NCBI RefSeq assembly: GCF_002192695.1
Contig: NZ_MTLG01000002.1
Span: 62,001 to 126,000, forward strand
Length of the DNA: 64,000 bases
Reading direction: 5' to 3'
Source of the DNA: Achromobacter xylosoxidans
GTDB taxonomy: Bacteria; Pseudomonadota; Gammaproteobacteria; Burkholderiales; Burkholderiaceae_B
Numbering within the stretch: position 1 is the stretch's first letter; each line of letters opens with the position of its first letter. This document shows, in pieces, positions 35,171 to 43,714 of this stretch. The notes under the pieces were generated by a model. That model was not told the origin of the DNA. It saw only the letters and a program-made list of their open reading frames with translations, and made no database searches. The position numbers and the translations under genes are program-made.

Positions 35171-36166
35171 ATGATTCGCCGACTTCCCTTGCGTTGCTCC
35201 GCCATGGCCGTGCTCTTGGCCATTGCTTGCGCCCTGATGCCCGCTGCGCGGTCGGCCGAGTCCTCCGACTGGCCCACCAAACCCGTGACGCTGGTCGTGC
35301 CTTTTCCTCCTGGCGGGGGCAATGACACCGTCGCGCGCCAGATCGCGGGCCCGGCGGGCCTAGCGCTGGGCCAGCCGCTGGTCGTGGATAACCGGCCGGG
35401 CGCCGGCGGCACCATAGGGTCCGCAACCGTGGTGCGGGCCCGCCCCGATGGCCATACCCTGCTGCTCTGCTCCACCAGCAGCCTGGTCGTGGCCACCGCG
35501 CTCTATCCCAGCTTGCCCTATCGTGTCGACGATCTGGTGCCCGTCGTCCACATCGCCAATACGCCCACGATATGGGTCGCCGATCCCGGCGCTCCCGTCT
35601 CCACGCTCAAGGAATTCATCGCCACGGCCCGGCAGGCTCCCGGCAGATACAGCTACGCCTCCGGAGGCACCAACACCATGCCCCACCTCGCTGGCCAGGA
35701 GGTCAAGGCGCGCAATGGGCTGGACATGCTGCACGTGCCTTACCGGGGTTCCACGCCCGCCTATGCGGACCTCGCCACGGGACGCGTGAACCTGATGATG
35801 GACAGCATCGTTTCGGCCTTGCCTTTTGTCGAGTCTGGCCGCGTCAAGGGCTTGGCCGTCAGCATGGCACAGCGCATGCCGCGGATTCCGTCCGTGCCGA
35901 CCTTGGCCGAACAAGGCCTGGGCGACCTGGGTTTCGTGGGCTGGGTCGGCATATGCGCGCCACGGGACACGCCGCCCGCATTCATCGCCAAGATCGCCCG
36001 CAGCGTGCAGCAGGCCTTGGCCGAACCGGCGTTGCGGGAAAAGTTCGCCACGCAGATTGTGGAACCGATAGGCGCAGGCCCCGAAGCGTTTGCGCAGACG
36101 ATTGAGCGCGATGCCCTGGCGTGGCGACAGATCATCGCGGCGTCCCGCGCGTCGGAACGAGATTGA
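35171..36166 (+). CDS. Bug/TctC-family periplasmic binding protein
   Basis: 331 residues. IRRLPLRCSAMAVLLAIACA is a Sec signal with cleavage near ARSAE. The Bug signature VTLVVPFPPGGGNDTVARQI, ARPDGHTLLLCST and VPYRGSTPAYADLATGRVNL follow. The ATG at 35171 is used; the longer open frame from 35108 lacks a coherent signal. It faces a LysR gene on the other strand (tail to tail). The ligand is unknown and no membrane partner is nearby. Confidence 0.87.
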   Translation: MIRRLPLRCSAMAVLLAIACALMPAARSAESSDWPTKPVTLVVPFPPGGGNDTVARQIAGPAGLALGQPLVVDNRPGAGGTIGSATVVRARPDGHTLLLCSTSSLVVATALYPSLPYRVDDLVPVVHIANTPTIWVADPGAPVSTLKEFIATARQAPGRYSYASGGTNTMPHLAGQEVKARNGLDMLHVPYRGSTPAYADLATGRVNLMMDSIVSALPFVESGRVKGLAVSMAQRMPRIPSVPTLAEQGLGDLGFVGWVGICAPRDTPPAFIAKIARSVQQALAEPALREKFATQIVEPIGAGPEAFAQTIERDALAWRQIIAASRASERD

Positions 36167-36200
36167 TGCCGCGCCCTCCGTCGTTCTCAGGACAGGTTCT

Positions 36201-37121
36201 TCATGCCGTCATCGACGGATCTTCCGGCACACTGTTCAAGACCTGCCGCGCGACCTCGCAGATGCAATCCACCATGGCGGTGCGCAGAGGAACCGCGGGC
36301 TGGTCAACATAAGAGGCGAAGTACGTCTGCGCCGGAAACCGCCTGGAAAATGGCAACTGCGCAAGCTTGCCTGAGTCGAGTTCATCGCGGATGAGATCGG
36401 CCGGCAAGACCGCGTATCCGGCGCCCGCGAGTACCAGGCGCAGCATGACCGACAGCGACCTCACCACGATCAGCTTGAAGCCCTGCATCTGTGGAGACGC
36501 AAAGTGGGCAGCTATCGCCGAATACAGCAGCGAATCCACCGGATAGCACAGCAGGGGAAGCTGCTTCATCTGGTCCAGCGTGGGTTCCGTGTCACAGTTG
36601 ATCAGTTTCGGACTGCAGACCCAGACATAATCCAGTTCCAGCAACTTCCGGTTGACCACATTCGGCTCGTCGATGCTGCCCAGCAGCAGCCCTATGTCGA
36701 GCGCGCCGTCCAGCAGTTGCTGACGGATATCGGTGCTGGTCAACGACTGCAGGTGCACCGTAACGTCCGGCCACTGCCTGTAAAGCGTTGCCGCCATGGG
36801 TTCAAGTATGGCTTGCGCGACGGTTCCACTCATGCCGATGCTGACCTGCGTGAGCCTGACATCCGTGGTCCCAAACCTGCTGGTGAATGCTCTTGCATGA
36901 GCCAGCAATTCTTCCGCGGGCCCGAGCATTTCCGCGCCAACCGGCGTCAAACTCAGCTGCTTACCCTTTTCCCGTACAAATACTCTTACCCCCAGCTCTT
37001 CTTCGAAGGCTGCTATGCGAGCCGAGATGGCTGCCTGGGAAGCATGCAGCTCTTCCGCGGCCAATGTCATTTTCTTGAGCCTGGCGGCGCGAACAAACGT
37101 TTCCAGAAACCGGAGATTCAT
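36201..37121 (-). CDS. LysR-family transcriptional regulator
   Basis: 306 residues. The helix-turn-helix region is NLRFLETFVRAARLKKMTLA, ELHASQAAISARIAAFEEEL. The effector domain has a hydrophobic GTVAQAILEPMAATLYRQWP opening and VLAGAGYAVLPADLI. It is convergent with the Bug protein gene at 35171, a common pairing in this group, and has about 600 bases of AT-rich non-coding DNA upstream. Confidence 0.87.
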   Translation of the reverse strand: MNLRFLETFVRAARLKKMTLAAEELHASQAAISARIAAFEEELGVRVFVREKGKQLSLTPVGAEMLGPAEELLAHARAFTSRFGTTDVRLTQVSIGMSGTVAQAILEPMAATLYRQWPDVTVHLQSLTSTDIRQQLLDGALDIGLLLGSIDEPNVVNRKLLELDYVWVCSPKLINCDTEPTLDQMKQLPLLCYPVDSLLYSAIAAHFASPQMQGFKLIVVRSLSVMLRLVLAGAGYAVLPADLIRDELDSGKLAQLPFSRRFPAQTYFASYVDQPAVPLRTAMVDCICEVARQVLNSVPEDPSMTA

Positions 37122-37732
37122 GCGGTGGATATCCTAAGCCTGAGACACAACCAAGTCCCCAGCCGCGCCGGGACAATCCCGGTTTGCACTGGGACGAGTT
37201 GCCAGAATCGGAATGGGGCTGGGTTTCCATGCTGCAACGCGTCATCACGCTCGCCGGATTGGCGAGCGAAGGCTGACTCTGGAGGAAAAAAGGGCTGTTA
37301 ACCCGTTTCCACTCACGGCTCGCAAACGCTGGTACGGGTGTGCGAACCTGAATGCAAAGCGGGAGACGAGGCTCCCGCTCATAATCCCAAGCAATTGATT
37401 TTAACGAAATTTCCGGATTTTCCGCAGAAACTGACCCTATCAAAACTTCGTGTTTTTCCGCTCACCTCGACTTTGTAAAACTGCGCCAACCCATGTAAAA
37501 CCATGGAATTTGATATTCGCAATATTCCGCATGGTTCGGTGCAACAAAATTAGCAATCGTCGCCCTCGGCCACGAGGGAATCGGGGCTTGGAACCGTCGT
37601 CCCAGTTGCTAATAATCAGTAATAAAAAATCGTTGCCGGAATAGGAAATCCGTCTCGCGCAGAGGCAAGCAAAAGTATCCAAACCGGGGCATCCAACGTT
37701 GTTCGATTGCACGCCGCTGCCGGTTTGCGAGC
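37122..37732. other. Gene-free AT-rich spacer of about 610 bases
   Basis: No credible gene is seen. Short open frames here lack ribosome sites or recognisable domains. From about 37385 to 37640 the base composition is clearly more AT-rich than the rest of the window. Two small hairpins are visible: CGCTCGCC/GGCGAGCG at 37248-37268 and AGCGGGAG/CTCCCGCT at 37358-37379. ATTAGCAA (near 37550) and TTGCTAAT (near 37607) form a widely spaced inverted repeat. Confidence 0.6.
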
Positions 37733-37769
37733 AAAAAACCGGACGACGCGGGCCTTACCCGCCGTCCGG
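37733..37769 (-). terminator. Rho-independent terminator of the metallo-hydrolase operon
   Basis: On the minus strand CCGGACGGCGGG pairs with CCCGCGTCGTCCGG around a five-base loop, with two unpaired bases, followed by TTTTTT. It lies just past the stop of the gene at 37793. Confidence 0.85.
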
Positions 37770-37792
37770 CCTGGGCCTGGATATCGACGCGA

Positions 37793-38692
37793 TCAGAAGT
37801 CCCAGATCACGGGCACCCAGCGAAACGCGTCGCCGTCGGCCGCGACACGGCCCAGGGACGGAAACGGCAGGTGGGCGGCGACCAGCAGCCCGCGGTTCTG
37901 CGCCAGCTCCTGGAACAGGCCGATGCGCACGCGCGCCGCTTCCTCGGGATCATGTTCGAAACCGTTTTGCCATTCGGGATGATCGAATGCGACCGGGAAC
38001 ATGGCGTCGCCGGCAAAGGTCAGCCGCTCGCCGCCCGAGACCAGGTCGACCACGCTGTGCCCCGGGGTATGGCCGCCAGTCATGCGCACGATGACGCCCG
38101 GCGCCACCTCATGGCGGTCGTCGAAGAGCCGCAGCTGGTCGCGGTATTCGTTGTAGAAGCTGGTGGCGGTGGACTTGAGCACCGCAGGCACCGGCTTGGG
38201 CATGACGGTGTGCGAAAAATCCGGCGAAGTCCAGAACGCCACTTCGGTCGCGGACACGTGGATGCGCACGTCGGGCCGCAAGCGTTCCTTGACGCCGGGG
38301 ACGAGCAGCCCGCCCACGTGGTCCATGTGCATGTGCGTGATGATCACGTCGGTCACGGATTCCAGCGCGATGCCGGCGGACTCCAAGCGCTGGGGGAACA
38401 TCCCGGCGCGGGGAAAGCCCGCAAACTGCCCGCCCAGTCCCGCGTCGATGAGGATGGTCTGATCACCGCTGCGGGCCACCATCACGTTCAGCGGCCAGTC
38501 GAACGCATCGGGAGGCATGAACATGTGCTCCAGCCAGACCGCGAGATCGGCGGGATCGGCATTGGTGGCCATCGTCGCGGTCGGCAGCGGCAGCACGCCA
38601 TCGCTGACGACCAGCGCGTCGATGTCGCCGATCTGCAGCGCGTAGCGCGAGGGGACCAGGTCGATGGATTCAGTGTTTTCAATGGCAAACAT
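37793..38692 (-). CDS. MBL-fold metallo-hydrolase
   Basis: 299 residues, metallo-beta-lactamase fold. The zinc motif is VIITHMHMDHVGGLLVPG, with further ligands in MTGGHTPGHSVVDL and FAGDAMFPVAFDHPEW. It lies 27 bases after a Tat-exported haloperoxidase-like gene and is probably in the same transcript. No signal peptide is seen, so it should be cytoplasmic. Lactonase or thioester hydrolase functions are possible; nothing in the sequence decides. Confidence 0.85.
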   Translation of the reverse strand: MFAIENTESIDLVPSRYALQIGDIDALVVSDGVLPLPTATMATNADPADLAVWLEHMFMPPDAFDWPLNVMVARSGDQTILIDAGLGGQFAGFPRAGMFPQRLESAGIALESVTDVIITHMHMDHVGGLLVPGVKERLRPDVRIHVSATEVAFWTSPDFSHTVMPKPVPAVLKSTATSFYNEYRDQLRLFDDRHEVAPGVIVRMTGGHTPGHSVVDLVSGGERLTFAGDAMFPVAFDHPEWQNGFEHDPEEAARVRIGLFQELAQNRGLLVAAHLPFPSLGRVAADGDAFRWVPVIWDF

Positions 38693-38719
38693 GGCGGTAT
38701 CTCCAGGAAGGTGCGCCCG

Positions 38720-39682
38720 TCAGGCGGTGGCGCGGATGAACGCGAGCAGATCGGCGTTGATGCGGTCTTGCAGGGTGGCGGTGAGGCCGTGCGGCGCGCC
38801 GGAGTAATAGATTTCGCTGGCGTGCTTCACCAGGCGCGCGGCCTTCTTCGCTGAATCGTGCACCGGCACGATCTGGTCGTCCTCGCCGTGCATGAACAGG
38901 GTCGGCACGTCGATCTTCTTCAGGTCCTCGGTGAAGTCGGTCTCGGAAAACGCCTTGATGCATTCATACGCGTTCTTCTGGCCGCTCTGCATGCTCCACA
39001 GCCAGAACTGGTCCAGCATGCCTTGCGAGACCTTGGCGTCCGGACGGTTGGCGCCATAGAAGGGAATCGCCAGCTCCTTGTAGAACTGCGAGCGGTCCCC
39101 CGCCACGCCAGCGCGGATGCCATCGAAGACTTCGATCGGCAGGCCCTCGGGGTTGGCGGCGGACTTGAGCATCACCGGCGGCACCGCGCCGATCAGCACC
39201 GCGCGGGCCACGCGTTTGCTGCCGTGGCGGCCGATGTAGCGCGCCACTTCGCCGCCGCCAGTGGAATGGCCGACCATGGTGATGTGCTTGAGATCGAGCG
39301 CCTCGATCAACTGCGCCAGGTCGTCGGCATAGCCGTTCATGTCATTGCCGGCTGACGGCTGCGACGAACGGCCATGGCCCCGGCGATCGTGCGCGATGAC
39401 GCGAAAGCCATTGCGCGCCAGGTGGTGCATCTGCCCATCCCAGGCGTCCGCGTTCAGCGGCCATCCATGCGAGAAGGTAACGACGGGGCCCTCGCCCCAG
39501 TCCTTGAAGTAGATCTGCGTACCGTCGTTGGTGGTGAAGGTATTGCGGGTCATGGTCGTGCTCCGGTTGGATTGCGCGTTGCTCTGCGCGGCTGCTTCTG
39601 CGCGGATGGCAAATGCCCCCGCCGCCAGGACGGCACTGCCGGCGAGAAGACTGCGGCGGGCCGGGTCATGCGAGTCGTTCAC
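38720..39682 (-). CDS. Tat-exported alpha/beta hydrolase, non-heme chloroperoxidase-like
   Basis: 320 residues. The start is the GTG at 39682, with AGGAG five bases upstream. The N-terminus [20 protein letters not shown] is a twin-arginine signal. The hydrolase core has [19 protein letters not shown], nucleophile Ser140 in [15 protein letters not shown], acid in [10 protein letters not shown] and His in SGAPHGLTA. These are the marks of cofactor-free haloperoxidases/perhydrolases. Export to the periplasm is unusual for this family and suggests action on extracytoplasmic peracids or esters. A CAACA-N19-CCTAC element lies 59 bases upstream of the start. Confidence 0.83.
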   Translation of the reverse strand: MNDSHDPARRSLLAGSAVLAAGAFAIRAEAAAQSNAQSNRSTTMTRNTFTTNDGTQIYFKDWGEGPVVTFSHGWPLNADAWDGQMHHLARNGFRVIAHDRRGHGRSSQPSAGNDMNGYADDLAQLIEALDLKHITMVGHSTGGGEVARYIGRHGSKRVARAVLIGAVPPVMLKSAANPEGLPIEVFDGIRAGVAGDRSQFYKELAIPFYGANRPDAKVSQGMLDQFWLWSMQSGQKNAYECIKAFSETDFTEDLKKIDVPTLFMHGEDDQIVPVHDSAKKAARLVKHASEIYYSGAPHGLTATLQDRINADLLAFIRATA

Positions 39683-39741
39683 GGGAACTCCTGTGTCGGG
39701 AAAGTGAGTGATGGCATGGTAGGTATGGGACTTCGTGCGCG

Positions 39742-39770
39742 GTAGGCACGCGGCGGGAAGCACGCTGTTG
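39742..39770 (-). promoter_or_regulatory. CAACA-N19-CCTAC element, copy 1 (haloperoxidase operon)
   Basis: On the minus strand CAACA (39770-39766) and CCTACCGC (from 39746) stand 19 bases apart, with the same fixed inner bases as the other three copies (TG at spacer positions 4-5, CC at 9-10, C at 14, G at 17). The haloperoxidase GTG follows 59 bases after CCTAC. Confidence 0.75.
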
Positions 39771-39891
39771 TGCGACGCGCACCAATGCGCACCGGTGCAC
39801 CCGCAACGTGGCCGCGACGCACGCACCGCGGGCTGGGGCCGCGCTGGCCGCGCCAACTCGGAAGGGAAAGGGACGATTGTTGTCGCGCCGG

Positions 39892-39920
39892 CAACACCAT
39901 GCGTCCTTGCATGGCCCTAC
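39892..39920 (+). promoter_or_regulatory. CAACA-N19-CCTAC element, copy 2 (bestrophin/sigma unit)
   Basis: CAACA (39892-39896), 19 bases, then CCTACCGC (from 39916). CAACA is the right half of an imperfect palindrome TGTTGTCGCGCCGGCAACA (39878-39896). It reads toward the bestrophin gene, whose ATG is 94 bases downstream. Confidence 0.75.
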
Positions 39921-40014
39921 CGCGTCACGCGCGGTGCTCTTAGGATGCCCTCACCCACATTGCCGGCGCCGCCACCTCTGACGCGCAGCCGCGCGCCGAC
40001 CGGGGGCCGACATC

Positions 40015-41016
40015 ATGCATCTGGGAAAATCCTATCGCCTGGGCGAGTTCGTCATCTGGACCCGAAGGAAGATCTACGTCCTGCTGGCGCTGGGCCTGGC
40101 GCCTGTGCTGCTCCATCAGCTTGCCGGGCTGACATGGCTGACGCTGCCCTTGTCGGTGGTGTCGCTGCTGGGCACCGCCACCACCTTTGTGGTCGGTTTC
40201 AAGAACGTGCAGACCTATGCGCGCACGGTCGAAGCGCAGAAGATCTGGATGAGCATCGTCAGCGCCAGCCGCTACTGGGGCATCATCAGCCGCAGCTACG
40301 CCGGCGATGACCAGCGCGGCGCGGCAATGGTGCAGCAGCACCTGGCCTGGTTGACGGCGCTTCGTTACCAATTGCGCGAAGCGCGCGTATGGGAGACCGT
40401 CGGCAGCCGCCCCAATGCCGAGTACCGCAGGCAGTATGTAATTCCGGAGCGCGCCGAGCCCCTGGAATCCGCGCTGTCGCGCTATCTGCCGCCGCAGGAC
40501 GTCGCGGCCTTGATGCAGGCCGACGACAAAGCCGCGCAGCTGCTTGCCATGCAGGGCCGGGCGGCCCGCGGGCTGTTGGATGCGGGCGCCATCACCGCAG
40601 CCGAATGCGCCGAACTCAACAGCCGCATCCGGGAACTCCTCGATCTCCAGGGGCAGGCGGAGCGCATCAAGAATTTCCCGTATCCGCGCCAGTACGCCAT
40701 CATCAACACCCTGTTCGTGCGCTCCTTCTGCGTGGCGTTGCCATTCGGCCTGACCGGCCAGTTCGCCCAGATCGGCCAGGATATCGGCGGCTACATGCAA
40801 GGCCAGATGACGTGGCTGGCGGTGCCTTTCAGCGTGATCATCTCGTGGATCTACACCTCGCTGGAGCAGGTAGGCGAAAGCACGGAGAACCCCTTCGAGG
40901 GCAGCGCGAACGATGTGCCCATCAGCCGCCTGAGCGCCATGATTGAAAGGGACCTGAAGCAGATGGCGGGCAGCGCCGACCTGCCCGCCCTGCCCACGTC
41001 GGTGATCGTGCTGTAG
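40015..41016 (+). CDS. Bestrophin-family (YneE-type) anion channel protein
   Basis: 333 residues. Two N-terminal membrane segments (LLALGLAPVLLHQLAGLTWL, LPLSVVSLLGTATTFVVGFK) precede a cytosolic part and a second membrane pair around TLFVRSFCVALPFGLTGQFA and MTWLAVPFSVIISWIYTSLE. ENPFEGSANDVPIS is the conserved bestrophin acidic motif, and RIKNFPYPRQYA is also family-specific. It should form a pentameric inner-membrane channel. It is followed after 118 bases by the sigma factor gene and may share its transcript. Confidence 0.87.
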   Translation: MHLGKSYRLGEFVIWTRRKIYVLLALGLAPVLLHQLAGLTWLTLPLSVVSLLGTATTFVVGFKNVQTYARTVEAQKIWMSIVSASRYWGIISRSYAGDDQRGAAMVQQHLAWLTALRYQLREARVWETVGSRPNAEYRRQYVIPERAEPLESALSRYLPPQDVAALMQADDKAAQLLAMQGRAARGLLDAGAITAAECAELNSRIRELLDLQGQAERIKNFPYPRQYAIINTLFVRSFCVALPFGLTGQFAQIGQDIGGYMQGQMTWLAVPFSVIISWIYTSLEQVGESTENPFEGSANDVPISRLSAMIERDLKQMAGSADLPALPTSVIVL

Positions 41017-41134
41017 GAAACAGGGCCCATGGCACGCCGCCCGCCAGAGGCCTTTCGACGCTTGTCCTGACCGGGCTGCTACGGCAAAATACGCTGCCCT
41101 CCCGCTTCCCTTTCCCCTGGCGTTGGCCCACTTC

Positions 41135-42013
41135 ATGACCGGCTCCGTGACCCTGTTCGACCGCCATCGCCCCCGCCTCTACGCGATCGCCTACCGCATG
41201 CTGGGCTCGGTGGCCGAAGCGGAAGACGTGGTGCAGGACGCCTGGCTGCGCTGGCATGGCGCCGAGCGCGCCAGCGTGGAGAACCCCGAGGCTTGGCTCG
41301 TCACCGTCACCACCCGCCTGTCCATCGACCGCCTGCGCGCCGCCCGTGCCGAGCGGGAAAATTACGTGGGCGTCTGGCTGCCGGAGCCGATGCTGATGGC
41401 AACGCCGTCCACGCCTGAACAGATCCATGAATTGGCCGACGATGTTTCGGTGGCGTTTCTGTTCATGCTGGAGCGCCTGTCGCCGGACGCCCGCGCGGCC
41501 TTCCTGATGCGCGACGTGTTCGACGCCGAATACGACGACATCGCGCAGACCCTCAACAAGACCCAGGCCGCGGTGCGCCAGCTGGTGCGGCGGGCCAGGC
41601 TGCAGTTGCGCCAGGGCGCCCCGCGCGAGGCCGTGCCGCGCGCCACGCTGCAGCGGCTGCTGCAGGCCTTCGCCGACGCGATGAACCGCAGCGACTTCCA
41701 CGGCTTGCACGCGCTGCTGAGCGACGACGCCGAGCTCATCGGCGACGGCGGCGACAAGGTCAGCGCCTTTGCCAGCCTGGTGGGCGGCAAGCGGCTGGCG
41801 CAGCTGTTCTACGCCGGCAAGCGCCGCTACCGCGACGCGCTGCGCACCGAGGTGGTCCAGGTAAACGGGCAATGGACGCTGCTGCGTTTCATCGACGACC
41901 ACCTTGAATCCGTGCAGTCCTACGAAACGGACGGCAAGCGCCTGACGCGGGTCCTGGTGCAGCGCAATCCGGACAAGCTGGCGCGCATCGCCGCCGCCCT
42001 GGCGCGGCGCTGA
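41135..42013 (+). CDS. ECF sigma factor with C-terminal SnoaL-like domain (ECF41/SigJ-like)
   Basis: 292 residues. Region 2 (FDRHRPRLYAIAYRMLGSVA, EAEDVVQDAWLRW) and region 4 (LSPDARAAFLMRDVFDAEYD, IAQTLNKTQAAVRQLVRRAR) are complete. From about residue 165 a NTF2/SnoaL-like domain follows, the fused regulatory domain of the ECF41 group, which has no separate anti-sigma factor. ECF41 genes typically neighbour carboxymuconolactone decarboxylase, oxidoreductase or epimerase genes, and such genes lie at 44230-45474. The ATG at 41135 is chosen over an in-frame TTG at 41123. Confidence 0.88.
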   Translation: MTGSVTLFDRHRPRLYAIAYRMLGSVAEAEDVVQDAWLRWHGAERASVENPEAWLVTVTTRLSIDRLRAARAERENYVGVWLPEPMLMATPSTPEQIHELADDVSVAFLFMLERLSPDARAAFLMRDVFDAEYDDIAQTLNKTQAAVRQLVRRARLQLRQGAPREAVPRATLQRLLQAFADAMNRSDFHGLHALLSDDAELIGDGGDKVSAFASLVGGKRLAQLFYAGKRRYRDALRTEVVQVNGQWTLLRFIDDHLESVQSYETDGKRLTRVLVQRNPDKLARIAAALARR

Positions 42014-42045
42014 GGCCCGCTGCGCCCCCGTTGGTGCACGACAGG

Positions 42046-42074
42046 CAACATGGTGGTCCCTTGCACGGGCCTAC
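42046..42074 (+). promoter_or_regulatory. CAACA-N19-CCTAC element, copy 3 (cupin gene)
   Basis: CAACA (42046-42050), 19 bases, then CCTACCGC (from 42070). It resembles copy 4 at 30 of 36 aligned bases beginning GGCAACAT. The cupin ATG is 57 bases after CCTAC. Confidence 0.75.
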
Positions 42075-42131
42075 CGCCGCGCCGCGCGCGCTTCTACGAT
42101 GGACCTGTCACCAATCCACTCAGGACAGGCC

Positions 42132-42566
42132 ATGCAGAAACTCACGAAACTCGCGTTGTCTTTCATCGCCGCCGGCGCGCTACTGGGCCAGCCCGCCCAT
42201 GCCGCATCGCACCACGGCGCGCCTGCCGGCAAGCCGGCCGATCCCATCGTCACCGAAGTGATGAGTAAGGACCTGCCCGACATTCCCGGCCGGGATGCGG
42301 TGATGCTCGTCGTCGACTACCCGCCCGGGGCCGCCGACCCCTTGCACCGCCATGACGCTTCGGCCTTCGTCTACGTGCTGGAGGGCAGCATCGTCATGCA
42401 GGTCAAGGGAGGCAAGGAAGTGACGCTGACCCCGGGCCAGACCTTCTACGAAGGGCCGGACGATATCCACACCGTGGGCCGCAACGCCAGCCAGACCCAG
42501 CCGGCCAAGTTCGTGGTCGTGCTGATCAAGAAAAAGGGCGCTCCTGCCCTGATCCCGATCCAATAA
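42132..42566 (+). CDS. Secreted single-domain cupin
   Basis: 144 residues. A Sec signal (LTKLALSFIAAGALLGQPAH) leads to one cupin barrel with PLHRHDASAFVYVLEGSIVM and GQTFYEGPDDIHTVGRN, which supply the His/Glu metal ligands. It is likely periplasmic. The ATG at 42132 has AGGA seven bases upstream; the in-frame ATG at 42099 would bury the signal. Its own promoter element precedes it and a strong terminator follows, so it is a single-gene unit. The substrate is unknown. Confidence 0.85.
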   Translation: MQKLTKLALSFIAAGALLGQPAHAASHHGAPAGKPADPIVTEVMSKDLPDIPGRDAVMLVVDYPPGAADPLHRHDASAFVYVLEGSIVMQVKGGKEVTLTPGQTFYEGPDDIHTVGRNASQTQPAKFVVVLIKKKGAPALIPIQ

Positions 42567-42589
42567 GGGACAGGCTTTCGCCCCATCCT

Positions 42590-42633
42590 GGCCAGCCCCG
42601 GGCGCCTCGCGCCCGGGGCTGGCCATTTTTTTT
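42590..42633 (+). terminator. Strong rho-independent terminator after the cupin gene
   Basis: A perfect 16-pair stem (GGCCAGCCCCGGGCGC with its complement, 42590-42624) closes a three-base loop (CTC) and is followed after one base by eight T bases. Confidence 0.95.
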
Positions 42634-42641
42634 CGGGGTAG

Positions 42642-42668
42642 CGTCACAAAATCGTCCAGCGCAACGTC
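42642..42668 (+). promoter_or_regulatory. CGTCACA-N16-CGTC, possible ECF41-type promoter before the LysR gene
   Basis: CGTCACA (42642-42648) and CGTC (42665-42668) are separated by exactly 16 bases. From memory, the published ECF41 target is close to TGTCACA-N16-CGTC. The LysR ATG follows 39 bases later. A single short match can arise by chance. Confidence 0.4.
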
Positions 42669-42706
42669 TTAGCGGGTAGGATCAACCAACTAGCGGCGCT
42701 GCCACC

Positions 42707-43711
42707 ATGCCTACCCCTATCCCCGCCTCCCCGGTTACCCCTCCCGCGAACGGCCCGGACTCCCTGGCCGACAGTTTCGCCACCAGCTATGCCGGCGTCA
42801 TGGCCTTCCTGGCCGTCGCCGCCGAGGGCAACTTCGCCAAGGCCGGCGACCGGCTGGGCATAGGGCGTTCGGCGGTCAGCCGCAGCGTACAGAAGCTCGA
42901 AGACCAGCTGGGCGTGCGGCTCTTCGTGCGCACCACGCGCAGCACCTCGCTCACGGCGGAGGGGCAGCGCTTCTATGAACAATGCCATCCTGGCGTGGAA
43001 CGGATCATCCAGGCCCTGGACGATATGCGTGAGCTGCGCGAGGGCCCGCCTTCCGGCTTGGTGCGCGTCTGCTCCACCGTGGGTTTTGGCCGCAAGGTCG
43101 TGGCGCCCCTGCTGAAGGAGTTCCGACTGGCCCATCCGAACATCTCGGTGGAGCTGCTGCTGGATGACGGCCCGACCGACTTCACCACGGATCGCGTCGA
43201 CGTGTCGTTTCGCAATGGCCGCATGGAAGACAGCCAGGTGATCGCCAAGAAAATCATCCCTATGCAAATGATGCTGTGCGCCTCGCCCGACTATGCCGCC
43301 CGGCACGGGCTACCGCGGGACGTGGATGAACTCTCCGGCCACAGCTGCGTGAATTTTCTGCTGGCTTCGGGCCGCGTATACGAATGGGAGTTCAAGGTCG
43401 GCGGCCATCTGCGCAAGTTCGCGCCGCCCGCCATGCTCACCTTCAACGATGCCGACCTGGTGCTGCAGGCGGTGCTGGACGGCCATGGCATCGCGCAGAT
43501 GGCGGCCTATCAGGTCTGCGAACATCTGCGCGCGGGTACGCTGGTCGCCTGCCTGCCGCAGCATGCCCCCGACGACCGGGGACACTATCTGTGCTTTCTC
43601 AGCCGCCAGCACCTGCCGGCGCGCATGCGGGTGTTCATCGATTTCATGACGGAACGCATCCGCGCGCTGGATCTGCACAGCATCGACAGCCTGCTGTTGA
43701 AGCAGGCCTGA
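42707..43711 (+). CDS. LysR-family transcriptional regulator
   Basis: 334 residues. After a Pro-rich lead of about 25 residues comes the helix-turn-helix (AFLAVAAEGNFAKAGDRLGI, RSAVSRSVQKLEDQLGVRLF). The effector domain starts at RVCSTVGFGRKVVAPLLKEF. It is convergent with the Ohr gene and is the only classical regulator in the sigma-factor locus, so it could also be the protein that reads the CAACA half of the shared element. Confidence 0.85.
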   Translation: MPTPIPASPVTPPANGPDSLADSFATSYAGVMAFLAVAAEGNFAKAGDRLGIGRSAVSRSVQKLEDQLGVRLFVRTTRSTSLTAEGQRFYEQCHPGVERIIQALDDMRELREGPPSGLVRVCSTVGFGRKVVAPLLKEFRLAHPNISVELLLDDGPTDFTTDRVDVSFRNGRMEDSQVIAKKIIPMQMMLCASPDYAARHGLPRDVDELSGHSCVNFLLASGRVYEWEFKVGGHLRKFAPPAMLTFNDADLVLQAVLDGHGIAQMAAYQVCEHLRAGTLVACLPQHAPDDRGHYLCFLSRQHLPARMRVFIDFMTERIRALDLHSIDSLLLKQA

Positions 43712-43714
43712 ACG

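Larger units (their letters stand above)
39683..40014. other. Divergent regulatory spacer, 332 bases
   Basis: No gene is supported between the haloperoxidase and bestrophin genes. The spacer contains two copies of the shared element in opposite orientations, one for each gene. Confidence 0.7.

Noticed and set aside
37440..37712. 90-residue open frame in the AT-rich spacer
   Set aside because: No ribosome site, no conserved-looking pattern and odd composition. Not convincing as a gene.
41017..41134. Possible fifth CAACA-N19-CCTAC element before the sigma gene
   Set aside because: A CTAC-like block is present near 41078, but no CAACA stands 19 bases before it.
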